From contig CAZSHX010000016.1 of the NCBI GenBank assembly GCA_964606895.1, positions 1-64,000 on the forward strand: a stretch of 64,000 nucleotides of DNA, written 5' to 3'. This DNA comes from CAZSHX01 sp964606895. Its GTDB lineage: Bacteria > Bacteroidota > Ignavibacteria > Kapaibacteriales > UBA2268. Under the pieces are notes generated by a model, which worked only from the letters and a program-made list of their open reading frames with translations, was not told the origin of the DNA and made no database searches. Below are positions 42,901-52,122 of this stretch, in pieces (within the stretch, counting starts at the first letter, position 1; each line of letters starts with the position of its first letter). The translations under genes and the position numbers were made by a program.

Positions 42901-43593
42901 TTACGGTGTTGTGCCGATTGTTGGACGATTTTTGTCTCTCATTTCTCTGTACTTTTTAACAAAGGCATTCCATTTTGCCAATTGTGCTTCATCAAGAATT
43001 TTACCGACTGCGTCAAGAAATGCATCTTCGCAATCTATCATAAGTTTCCTTACTTCTAATCTAACCGGATTATCCATCAAAGCTTTGCGGGTTCTCTCGT
43101 TGATAACTTTCATTCGTTTTGCGGCTTCGTCGCGTGTTATGTCGCCATTTTTCAAAGCTTTCATCACTTCTAAGCGGGCGGTTTCAGCTTTGAGCATAAT
43201 TTCTTTTTCGGAAATACGGAGGCGAAGCATTAATTTACGGACACAATCTTCGCGGGCAACCATAAGTCTTTTGAGTTTTGTCCACTGCTCAGCAGTTAAT
43301 TTTAAATCTCTCAACATTTTGGTGATAGGATTCAATGGAGCAACAGCTCCTGTGTTACCGCCTGTACCTGTTCCCGGGTCTGTTGGAGGAGGTGCAAGAG
43401 CGGCTGGTGATTCTACTGTTGATTCTGTAAAATCAGTAGGAACGCTCAGGTCCGGTGTGTAAAACACAAAGTTTTCAATTGCAACGTCATTTTGGGAAGT
43501 AACCGGAGTGGTGGTATCTCCTTTTTGACATGAAGCCAAGCCAAGCACTACAAAAAGTGCTAAAACTGCGAACAAGGTCTTTGATAAATTCAT
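42901..43593 (-). CDS. Helical lipoprotein, Spy/CpxP-like
   Basis: 230 residues. Lipoprotein signal with lipobox LASC near residue 22. A low-complexity P/T/G linker follows ('APPPTDPGTGTGGNTG'), then about 130 charged helical residues ('LTAEQWTKLKRLMVAREDCVRKL', 'DEAQLAKWNAFVKKYREMRDK'-like), as in Spy/CpxP periplasmic chaperone-type proteins. The usual LTxxQ motif appears as 'LTAEQ'. Function by analogy only. It ends in a clear terminator. Confidence 0.72.
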   Translation of the reverse strand: MNLSKTLFAVLALFVVLGLASCQKGDTTTPVTSQNDVAIENFVFYTPDLSVPTDFTESTVESPAALAPPPTDPGTGTGGNTGAVAPLNPITKMLRDLKLTAEQWTKLKRLMVAREDCVRKLMLRLRISEKEIMLKAETARLEVMKALKNGDITRDEAAKRMKVINERTRKALMDNPVRLEVRKLMIDCEDAFLDAVGKILDEAQLAKWNAFVKKYREMRDKNRPTIGTTP

Positions 43594-43773
43594 TTTGTAT
43601 CCTTTAAAAATTAAAAATTATTTATTTCAAATTTCAGTACAACCATTAGACTACACTAAATACAAAAAGGTTTAAAAGAAAGATTAAAAAACTTTCGTAT
43701 TTAATACTGTATAGTAATGACAAAGTTATAAAAAAGTTACAATACTTACAAGATATTTTTTAATTATGTTATT

Positions 43774-46608
43774 TTATTTTGGTTCAATAGGTCTAATTCC
43801 TTTAATCGCATACTTTTCTATTAATTTCAATAAAGTCTCATGATTTATCGGTTTTGATAAATAATCATCGCAACCGATTGCGAGTATCTTTTCTTTTTCT
43901 TCAGTAAAGGCATAAGCCGTTTGAGCAATTATCGGCAATTCAGGTCTGATATTTTTGATTTGAATAGTAGCTTCAAACCCATTCATAATTGGCATTCTGA
44001 TATCCATAAGAACTAAATCAATATCCGGAGAATTCTTGACGAGTTCAACCGCTTGTGAACCATTTTCCACTCTTACAAGTAAGAATTTATCGTTTTTTAA
44101 AACCTTGCTTAAATAAATGTAACTCGTAAAATCATCTTCAACAATTAAGATTTTCGTTTTATTCATTTTTTGAAGATTATGAAATCTTAACGTGTCATCC
44201 TGTTTAACCTGTTGTGGTTGAACATAAGGCAAATCAAAATAAAAGGTTGTGCCTTGGTTAAATTGTGACTCGAACCAAATTTTCCCACCGAGTTTTTCAA
44301 TAAGACCTTTGCAGATGGCAAGTCCTATACCGGCACCTTCGTACCCACGTGTAATTGACAAGTTGACCTGAGCGAATCGCTCGAAAATCCTTTTATTCAT
44401 ATCTTCGGGTATTCCAATGCCGGTATCTTTAACAAAGAATTCAATAGTACCGTTTTTGAGTTCATAACCAAAATCAATATTTCCTTCTGAAGTAAATTTA
44501 ATTGCATTGCTGATTAAATTTGTAAAAATTTGATTTATCTTGTCCTCATCTGAATTTATCAAGGAATGTGTATCCTCCATCGGTTTATGATAATTCAGCC
44601 CGATGTTCTTAGCAACGACAATAGGAGAGAAAAATGAATACAAATCGGTAATCAGTGAATTAATTGAAAACGGTTTTGTGTTAATGACAATCTGCCCAGT
44701 TTCAATCTTGGATATGTCGAGTACATTGTTGACAATTTCGATAAGTCTGTTTCCGCTTTGATGAATAACTTCTGTATATTCCAGAATTTCATCTTTGGAA
44801 ATATCTTCGTCATGGAGTAATCGGGAAAACCCGATTATACCATTCAAAGGAGTGCGAATTTCGTGGGACATATTTTGGAGAAACGCAGTTTTGAGTTTAT
44901 CGCTTTCTTCGGCTTTAGCAAGAGCGATGATAAGTTCTTCCTGAGCTTTTACTCGTTCATTGACATCAATTCCAACACCAAGAAGCATTGGACCTTTTGC
45001 TGTATCGAGCCGTTTTCCGGTTAAATGATAAGCAAATTCTTTGCCGTCGTGCCTGATGATGTGAACAACTTCCTGAGATTCACCTTCGGTAAATGCTTTT
45101 TTAAACGATTCAACAACCTTTTCTTTATCTCTCTCGGCAATGAAATCGAGAGTATTATGTGTTTTCATTTCCTCATTGGTTAAACCCAGTAATTCGGCTT
45201 TATTCAGGTTCCACCTAAGCGGAGTAAAATTCGAATCAAACATATAGAAGATTCCGGGAAGGCTTTCGATGAGCATATCAGAAAATAATTTTTCCTGCTT
45301 CACCAATTCCTCAGCTTTTTTATGTTCGGTGATATCCTTTGTAATATTCATCAATGCAGGTTTGTTCTCATAATTAATCATAAGAACAGTCATCTCCGCT
45401 AGAATTATACTGCCATTCTTGTGTCTTAGAGAAGTTTCGAAATTTGAAAAACCATTAGTCTGAAGTTCAAAAATGCGTTTCCCCATTTTTTCTTCATTTA
45501 TATCAATTTCAAGATCGGAAGCTTTCATTGTTTTAAGTTCGGATTTTGAGTAGCCCAGCATTAAAGCTGTTGCTTCATTTGTTTCAATAAATTCAGATAA
45601 TGAACCATCCGGCATCACATAGAAAATTCCAATGCCGTCTCTGTTAGCCTCAAAAAGTCCACGGTATTTTTTTTCGTTTTCAATCAACGCAAGTTCGGTT
45701 AGTTTTTGCTCGGTAATATCCTTTACAGAATGAGAAAAAGCAAATATATTTTTGTTCTCATCGAAAATGGGCCATGCTGTAGCAAGATAGTACCTTCCGT
45801 GTTCAAATATTTCATTTACTTCCATCTTACCGGTAGTAAACCCTTTGGAACAGGGACAACCTAATATTGGAGAATTTGATTGATGTACTAAATCGTGACA
45901 TTTACGCCCGATTATTTTCTCCCGCGGTAATCCAATGGAATCACAGCCTGCCTGATTTATTTCAAGAATTATATGGTCAATGGAAATAACAGTGATAAAG
46001 TCAGTAATTGAATTAAAAGTTGACTGCCAGCTTCCTGCAAGAACTTTATTAGCTTCCTCAACTTTCTTATATTCGGTAATATCCACCATTGAAGCAATGC
46101 ATTGCTGACCATCAGCAGATAAGGCACCTTCAATAATTACAAAAATGGAAGAATTATTTTCTGAAGAAATAAGAACTTCGCAAGAAACCTTGCCAATGCC
46201 TTCAAATACTTTCTGAAAAAAATTATTGAAATCTGTAAGAGAAACAACTCCCAAATAAAGACTGAATTGGGTGTTTATTAAATTTGAGTATTCTTTGCCA
46301 AGCATTTTTGCAAAGTTATTGTTTAGATCCGAGATTTTTCCATCATTTGAAAGTGTGAAATAGCCGGATGGTGCCAAATCATAAATATCAGTAGATTTTT
46401 TTGCATTTACTTCAGCTAACTCTTTTGCTTTTATCAACTCTTCATTTTGAAGTTCCAGTTCAATTTGGTGTACTTCGAATTCCTGAATCAGTTTCAGAAA
46501 ATCAGCCTCAGTTAATCCTATGGTAGTTTTGCGAGGTTTCATTTTAAATAATTCTTCTGCTTTTTGGCGAAGAATCCCTGAGTCAGATTTATTGCTCATA
46601 TTTTTCAT
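43774..46608 (-). CDS. Hybrid histidine kinase with four PAS domains and a receiver domain
   Basis: 944 residues, no signal peptide or membrane segment, so cytoplasmic. N-terminal helical region with 'HQIELELQNEELIKAKELAE', about four PAS/PAC units between 75 and 560, HisKA with 'MSHEIRTPLNGIIGF' (His about 581), HATPase with 'NLISNAIKFTSEGNI' and 'GIGLAICKGLIEKLGG', then a receiver with the phospho-acceptor in 'VLMDIRMP' (about 868). Unlike the three kinases upstream it has the receiver and no palindromic insert in the HATPase. No output gene is nearby. Confidence 0.9.
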   Translation of the reverse strand: MKNMSNKSDSGILRQKAEELFKMKPRKTTIGLTEADFLKLIQEFEVHQIELELQNEELIKAKELAEVNAKKSTDIYDLAPSGYFTLSNDGKISDLNNNFAKMLGKEYSNLINTQFSLYLGVVSLTDFNNFFQKVFEGIGKVSCEVLISSENNSSIFVIIEGALSADGQQCIASMVDITEYKKVEEANKVLAGSWQSTFNSITDFITVISIDHIILEINQAGCDSIGLPREKIIGRKCHDLVHQSNSPILGCPCSKGFTTGKMEVNEIFEHGRYYLATAWPIFDENKNIFAFSHSVKDITEQKLTELALIENEKKYRGLFEANRDGIGIFYVMPDGSLSEFIETNEATALMLGYSKSELKTMKASDLEIDINEEKMGKRIFELQTNGFSNFETSLRHKNGSIILAEMTVLMINYENKPALMNITKDITEHKKAEELVKQEKLFSDMLIESLPGIFYMFDSNFTPLRWNLNKAELLGLTNEEMKTHNTLDFIAERDKEKVVESFKKAFTEGESQEVVHIIRHDGKEFAYHLTGKRLDTAKGPMLLGVGIDVNERVKAQEELIIALAKAEESDKLKTAFLQNMSHEIRTPLNGIIGFSRLLHDEDISKDEILEYTEVIHQSGNRLIEIVNNVLDISKIETGQIVINTKPFSINSLITDLYSFFSPIVVAKNIGLNYHKPMEDTHSLINSDEDKINQIFTNLISNAIKFTSEGNIDFGYELKNGTIEFFVKDTGIGIPEDMNKRIFERFAQVNLSITRGYEGAGIGLAICKGLIEKLGGKIWFESQFNQGTTFYFDLPYVQPQQVKQDDTLRFHNLQKMNKTKILIVEDDFTSYIYLSKVLKNDKFLLVRVENGSQAVELVKNSPDIDLVLMDIRMPIMNGFEATIQIKNIRPELPIIAQTAYAFTEEKEKILAIGCDDYLSKPINHETLLKLIEKYAIKGIRPIEPK

Positions 46609-46900
46609 TTCTGATTTCTCTTAAGAATAATTACTTTACATTATTATAATTCCATAACAAATCAATTACTAATCATATATTTATTAGCAAATATATTAAT
46701 AAATATCGGTAATTAATAACAATTCTTTATCATTAGGGGGTAAGATTTTTTTTCCTAAGTTTATATCATTACGTAAATTGCATTGATAAATAACTTAATA
46801 TTAAGATGTAATGTCATGTACGGGAGATTAAGAAATATAATTACTAAAAGAATATGCAGGTTGTTTCTTTTATATAATTAACAAACTTATAATAAAACTG

Positions 46901-48958
46901 CTATTTTAATGTAAAAAAGAAAGTACTTTCCTTTCCAACTTCGCTTTCCACCCAAATTTTGCCGCCATGCTTTTCAATGAATTCTTTGCAAAGCAATAGA
47001 CCTAAACCTGTACTTGGTTCATTATCAGTTCCGGGACGAGAAACCTTTTCGTCAATCCTGAAAAGTTTTTCAATGATTTCGGGTGACATTCCAATGCCGC
47101 TATCTTTAATATAGATTCGATTAAAACCTTCCAAAGGTTCTGAACCTTCTGAAGTTTGAACCACAGCACCGATTTCAATTTCGCCGTTATGAGGAGTAAA
47201 TTTAACGGCATTAGAGAGCAAATTTCTGATAATTGTATTGAGCATAGGAACATCGGCAGTGATATTGAGTCCGTCCTGTATATTGTTTATAATTGCTATA
47301 TCTTTCTGCTTTGCAAATTCACCCAAAACTTCAATGTTTTGATTAACAATGAAAAGTAAACTTACCGATTCGGGATTGAAACCGGTAACACCTCTTTGCA
47401 TTCGCGACCATTCGAGAAGATTTTCAAGCAATTTATATAAATTATTTGCAGATGATTGCATTGATTTTGCCAAGTCCTGCATCTCTCGCATCGTCATATC
47501 CTGAATTCTTTCTGCCATCATTTTCGTTAAACCAAGGAATCCGCTGAAAGGACTTTTAAGGTCGTGTGCAATGATTGAAAAGAACCTGTCTTTAGAAGCA
47601 TTTATCTCTGTTATTATTCTGTTCTTTTCCTCAACTTGTTCGGTTGTTTTCTTTTTATGAAAATACAGGACAGTAATAATGATTAAAATAATAATTACGA
47701 AAATCGTAATTGCAGTGTAATAAGTAATCTGCTTTTGCTGTTCAATAATTTTCATCTCTTTAATATCAACTTCACGCTTTGATTCAAGCTGTTCAACTTT
47801 ACGTGTATTTTCCTCATTGAAAATACTGTCTTTATTGGTCTGCCAGATTTTATAATATTTCAATGCTTCAGCATATTGTTCCAATTTTTCGTAAGCTTGA
47901 TAGAGTACGAGTGAATAGGATAGAACCAATCTTTTCTCGCCGATTAATTGTGCAATATCCACAGCTTCTTTTGAATAGGCGATACTCGTTTGCAAATTTT
48001 CCTTTTTAGAATGACCTATTAATTTGGATTTCTTGTCAATTTTTGCAAAATTCGTATCTTCCGATAAATCATAATATACAGCACCTATATTTCCCAAATT
48101 GGCAACAATATTAGTTTTATTTTCCAATTCCTTGTTGATTTTCAATGCTTTAAAATAGTGTTCCAAAGCTTCTGAATATTTTTGTTGTTTATAATAAATA
48201 TTTCCTAAATTTCCGAGATGAGTACCAATTGCATTTTTGTTCTTTGTATTCTCAGCCAATTTTAGTGCCCTATGGGAATATTCCAAGGCTTTGTCCAACT
48301 CACCCATGTCAATATAAACAATACTGATATTTCCGAGGATATTAGAAGTTTTATTTACTTTTCCTGAATTTTCAGCCATTTTCAGTGCTTTAAAATAATG
48401 GTCTAAAGCTTTTTTGAATTCACCTTGATTATAATAAATAATTCCGATATTCGATAGATGCTTTCCGACAGCTTCTTTATTCCCTATTTCCTCATCAATT
48501 TTTAATGCTTCAAAATAAAATTCCAAAGCTTTAGCAAAATTGCTCTGATTCATATAAATAATACCAATATTACCCAGAACATTTGAAATACCTATTCTGT
48601 TTTTTATTTCTTTGTAAAGAGCCAATGCTTGATTGAAATAATTTAAAGCAGTCGAATAGTTAGACATTATACCATTGATGATTCCCATTTGATTAAAGGA
48701 ATATCCCTCACCCATTTTCCAACTGATAATCTTTGATATATTTTGTGCTTCTGTTGCAATTGCTAAGGCTTTTTGAGGATTGTCAAACTGAAGTTTTGAT
48801 GCTAAATTCAGTAATTTATTTACCTTATTGGAATCGGTTTTTGAACTTTTAACTAAGGAATAAATCGAATCGAGATTTTCCGAACTTTGCTCCTGAGCGA
48901 GTAAATAATGAAAACTAACAATCGAGCTTACTATTAAAATCAGTAATATTTTTTTCAT
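46901..48958 (-). CDS. TPR-containing membrane histidine kinase
   Basis: 685 residues from ATG 48958, which begins a signal peptide (MKKILLILIVSSIVSFHYLLA); the upstream-extended frame overlaps the next gene and is not needed. About seven TPR units ('GNIGIIYMNQSNFAKALEFYFEALKI' type, split) lie outside the membrane, then a transmembrane helix ('ITIFVIIILIIITVLYF'), HisKA ('FFSIIAHDLKSPFSGFLGL') and HATPase. A palindromic element adds 'TSEGSEPLEGF' between 'IEIGAVV' and 'IYIKDSGIG'. No receiver. It is 13 nt from the kinase gene upstream, so likely one operon. Confidence 0.9.
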   Translation of the reverse strand: MKKILLILIVSSIVSFHYLLAQEQSSENLDSIYSLVKSSKTDSNKVNKLLNLASKLQFDNPQKALAIATEAQNISKIISWKMGEGYSFNQMGIINGIMSNYSTALNYFNQALALYKEIKNRIGISNVLGNIGIIYMNQSNFAKALEFYFEALKIDEEIGNKEAVGKHLSNIGIIYYNQGEFKKALDHYFKALKMAENSGKVNKTSNILGNISIVYIDMGELDKALEYSHRALKLAENTKNKNAIGTHLGNLGNIYYKQQKYSEALEHYFKALKINKELENKTNIVANLGNIGAVYYDLSEDTNFAKIDKKSKLIGHSKKENLQTSIAYSKEAVDIAQLIGEKRLVLSYSLVLYQAYEKLEQYAEALKYYKIWQTNKDSIFNEENTRKVEQLESKREVDIKEMKIIEQQKQITYYTAITIFVIIILIIITVLYFHKKKTTEQVEEKNRIITEINASKDRFFSIIAHDLKSPFSGFLGLTKMMAERIQDMTMREMQDLAKSMQSSANNLYKLLENLLEWSRMQRGVTGFNPESVSLLFIVNQNIEVLGEFAKQKDIAIINNIQDGLNITADVPMLNTIIRNLLSNAVKFTPHNGEIEIGAVVQTSEGSEPLEGFNRIYIKDSGIGMSPEIIEKLFRIDEKVSRPGTDNEPSTGLGLLLCKEFIEKHGGKIWVESEVGKESTFFFTLK
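47125..47157. repeat. In-frame 33-nt palindromic element (CTTCCGAAGG type) in the HATPase loop
   Basis: AACCTTCCAAAGGTT, spacer CTG, AACCTTCTGAAGTTT: the same architecture as 7034-7066 with several drifted bases. It sits right before 'IYIKDSGIG'. Confidence 0.8.
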
Positions 48959-48971
48959 AAAACAACTTACC

Positions 48972-51900
48972 TTAATTATTCGTTTTCGGTAAAGTAAAAA
49001 AGAAAATACTTCCTTTGCCTTCTTCGCTTTCCACCCAAATTTTGCCGTCATGTTTTTCAATAAATTCTTTGCAGAGTACTAATCCTAAGCCTGTACTTGG
49101 CTCGCCTGCTGTACCCGGGTGGGAAACTTTCTCATCAATTCTGAAAAGTTTTTTGATTGTTTCTTCGGATATACCAATCCCACTGTCTTTGATATAGATT
49201 TGAGTATAACCTTCCGAAGGTTTAATAACAGCACCTATCTCAATTCTCCCGCCGCTTGGAGTAAACTTGATTGCATTGGAAATTAAATTTCTGAATACGG
49301 TATTCAGCATACGAATATCAGCATTGACATGAATACTTTCGACAACATTATTCATAAGCAAGATATTCTTTTGTTTTGCAAAGCCACTGTGAAACTCCAG
49401 ATTTTGTTTAACTATTGAATCAATTAAACAATTTTCAGGTCTGAACTCCGAAATGCCTCTTTGCATTCGTGACCATTCAAGCAGATTTTCAAGCAAAGCA
49501 AATAAATTAGTAGCAGAATCCTGTATACTCGAACTGATTTGCTGTAATTCTTCCAGAGTGATATTATTCATATTTTCTGCCATGATTTTGGTTAAACCAA
49601 GGAACCCATTAAACGGTGACCTTAAATCATGAGCAATAATCGAAAATAATTTATCCTTAGAAGCATTTAGTTCACCAAGTTCAACATTTTTCATCTGAAT
49701 TTCTACTTCTGCCTGCTTGCGCTCGGTGATATCAATAAAAACGCCGCACAGACCGGTAACATTGCCGTTTTTATCGTTTATTGGGGCTTTGATAGTATGG
49801 ACCCATGTCCTTTTTCCATCAACAATATATATTTCTTCGAAGTTTTCAGTCTGTCCGTTTTCTAATATTCTTAGGTCGTCCGCACGATACTTTGATGCAA
49901 TTTCAGGGGGATATAAGTCAAAATCAGATTTGCCTACAATATCTTCAGGTTGAATCTGAAGATCTCTCGCGAAATTTTCATTAATTGACAGATATTTGGA
50001 ATTTAAATCTTTAATAAATATTTTTTGCGGGATGTTCTCAACCAATGTTCTGTAGAGCGTTTCGCTCTTTTGAAGGGCTTCATCAACCAGCTTTCGTTCA
50101 GTGATGTCCCTGATAATACTTCCTAAACCCATTTTGTTATCATTAAGAGCAAGTTGAAATTTTGTAGTTTCGTAATATCTGTCGTCAATATGTTCTTCAC
50201 TTACAACCGGCGAATTGGCACCTAAAACAAGATTATCCGTATATTCGCATACTTTGGCACCAGCTTCATCCATCAAATCGTAATCAGTTTTGAACAGCAT
50301 TTCTTCTCTGCTCTTTCCAAAGAATCTGCAAGTTGCATCGTTAACCATAATATACCGCAGCTTTTCATCTTTTATAAAAATCAAATCAGTATGGGTATTA
50401 ACAAATAAATTATATCTGGATTCAATTTCCATTAAAGAATTTTCAGCATTCTTACGCTCGGTGATGTCATTTACAATTCCTAAAACTCTTTCAGATTTTC
50501 CTTCTTTATCTTTTAAAACAACAGCATTCATGGAAATCCAGTAAATGTTTCCGTCCTTTTTGAGAGACTGCATTTCCAGATTTCGCACTTCACCATTTAA
50601 TGCTAATAGTGCTATTAATTTCTCCCTATCCTCAATATTGGCATACAAGCAGTCGGCGGATTTCGACATAAGCTCTTCGACGCTGTCGTAACCTGCCATT
50701 TCCGAAGTAGCTTTGTTCATTTGAATAAACGTACCGTCCAAATTGGTTTGGAAAATTCCGGAATTGGTATTTTCAACAAGAAGCCGGTATTTTTCTTCGC
50801 TTTCTTTTAATGCTTGCTCTGACTGCAATCGTTTGGTGATGTCGGTCGAAAAAACAAGAGCTAATACTACCTTACCGGTGTCATCTTTTATAGGATTGGC
50901 TTTTCCCAAAAAATACAAAGTTTTTTCCATTAAAGGAACTTCCACTTCAAATGAATCGCTTTCTCCCGTTTCAAAGACTTTGCTTGTTATCGAAAAACGT
51001 CTGTCCGCCTGCTCTTTTGAATAAATATCCCAAAATGTTTTACCGACAAAATAATCAGGCGATTTCCCAAATGTTGAGGCAAAAAGATTATTGGTAAATT
51101 GATACTCTCCCTTTTCATCCACACAAAAAATAGTATCACTCGAATTTTCGATAAGCGACCGATATTTCAATTCGCTTTCTTTAAGAGCTTTCTCCACCAT
51201 CTTTCGTTCAGTGATGTCTATTGTGAATCCTGCCAGCAGATTTTTGCCTCGCTGTTGAATGGGAAATTTTATTGTATGATAGTACCGGTCATTCAAGTCT
51301 TCGTCCAGATGAAGTACCTTGCCCTGAGTAACAACTAACCAATCGTCGGCAGTAAATTTTGCGGCATGTTCAGCCGGGAACAATTCCTCCATGGTTTTGC
51401 CGACCATCTCGGAACCGGGAATGCCGATCATATCTTTATAGTTCTCGCTTGCCAGAATAACGCGACTCTCGGTGTTAGTAACATCTTTGATAAATGTATG
51501 TATTGGTGAGTGTTTCATAAAAGCAGTAAGTAATTCATTGCTTTCTCTAAGAGCGTCTTCAGTTTGCTTTCGAAAAGTAATATCAATAACAAAGACTGAA
51601 ACTCCTACAATCATGTTGTCGGAATCTTTAATTGGACCATAGCAATTCTCGTAAAAAGTCCGATGTAAAGCTTTATCCCCATATTCCTCTGTCAATACAA
51701 AATAATCCCCACCTAATGCTCTATTAAAATTATTCTTTGCTCTTTGTCTGTCTTCGGGGTTAGTGATAACATCAAGAATGTTCATTCCAATTTTGATTTC
51801 GGCACCCCAGATATTTTTGATTGTTTCCTTGTGGAATGTTGTGAAAGCAGTATAACAATAATTTTTATCAAGCGAGAAAACTATTATTTCAGGCTGACTT

Positions 51901-52070
51901 TCGAGTATGGATAAAATAAATGCTGAATCTTTGCTCTGGTATAAGGACTCTTCTGTCTGTTTGGGCATGGAATTATGCTGAGCATATAAAGACTTTAGAA
52001 CTGTGTTTTCTGCCTTCAGCTCTTGTAGTTCAAGTAAAAGTTCTTCTTTTGATTTGTCAAGAATATTCAT
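48972..52070 (-). CDS. Histidine kinase with six PAS domains
   Basis: About 1032 residues from ATG 52070 (a TTG five codons upstream is in frame). Short helical start ('LLLELQELKAENTVLKS'), then six PAS units, each linked by 'DITERK' or 'DITKR' PAC endings, HisKA with 'FSIIAHDLRSPFNGFLGLTK', HATPase ending 'STGLGLVLCKEFIEKHDGK'. No membrane segment and no receiver. The HATPase is a close paralogue of those at 46901 and 52123. A half-size palindrome encodes 'PSEGY' before 'TQIYIKDSGIG'. Confidence 0.9.
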   Translation of the reverse strand: MNILDKSKEELLLELQELKAENTVLKSLYAQHNSMPKQTEESLYQSKDSAFILSILESQPEIIVFSLDKNYCYTAFTTFHKETIKNIWGAEIKIGMNILDVITNPEDRQRAKNNFNRALGGDYFVLTEEYGDKALHRTFYENCYGPIKDSDNMIVGVSVFVIDITFRKQTEDALRESNELLTAFMKHSPIHTFIKDVTNTESRVILASENYKDMIGIPGSEMVGKTMEELFPAEHAAKFTADDWLVVTQGKVLHLDEDLNDRYYHTIKFPIQQRGKNLLAGFTIDITERKMVEKALKESELKYRSLIENSSDTIFCVDEKGEYQFTNNLFASTFGKSPDYFVGKTFWDIYSKEQADRRFSITSKVFETGESDSFEVEVPLMEKTLYFLGKANPIKDDTGKVVLALVFSTDITKRLQSEQALKESEEKYRLLVENTNSGIFQTNLDGTFIQMNKATSEMAGYDSVEELMSKSADCLYANIEDREKLIALLALNGEVRNLEMQSLKKDGNIYWISMNAVVLKDKEGKSERVLGIVNDITERKNAENSLMEIESRYNLFVNTHTDLIFIKDEKLRYIMVNDATCRFFGKSREEMLFKTDYDLMDEAGAKVCEYTDNLVLGANSPVVSEEHIDDRYYETTKFQLALNDNKMGLGSIIRDITERKLVDEALQKSETLYRTLVENIPQKIFIKDLNSKYLSINENFARDLQIQPEDIVGKSDFDLYPPEIASKYRADDLRILENGQTENFEEIYIVDGKRTWVHTIKAPINDKNGNVTGLCGVFIDITERKQAEVEIQMKNVELGELNASKDKLFSIIAHDLRSPFNGFLGLTKIMAENMNNITLEELQQISSSIQDSATNLFALLENLLEWSRMQRGISEFRPENCLIDSIVKQNLEFHSGFAKQKNILLMNNVVESIHVNADIRMLNTVFRNLISNAIKFTPSGGRIEIGAVIKPSEGYTQIYIKDSGIGISEETIKKLFRIDEKVSHPGTAGEPSTGLGLVLCKEFIEKHDGKIWVESEEGKGSIFFFTLPKTNN
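49208..49222. repeat. In-frame half-element (AACCTTCCGAAGGTT) in the HATPase loop
   Basis: Exact copy of the 15-nt arm of the element at 7034-7066, itself nearly palindromic. Same protein loop as the neighbouring kinases. Confidence 0.8.
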
Positions 52071-52122
52071 ATTTTTATCTTCCAAATTACGAATTACTAA
52101 TTACGAAATTGCAAATTACAAT

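Noticed and set aside
42824..43462. Long plus-strand frame opposite the Spy/CpxP-like lipoprotein
   Set aside because: Antisense to a gene with a clear lipobox and terminator; composition is a mirror of that gene.
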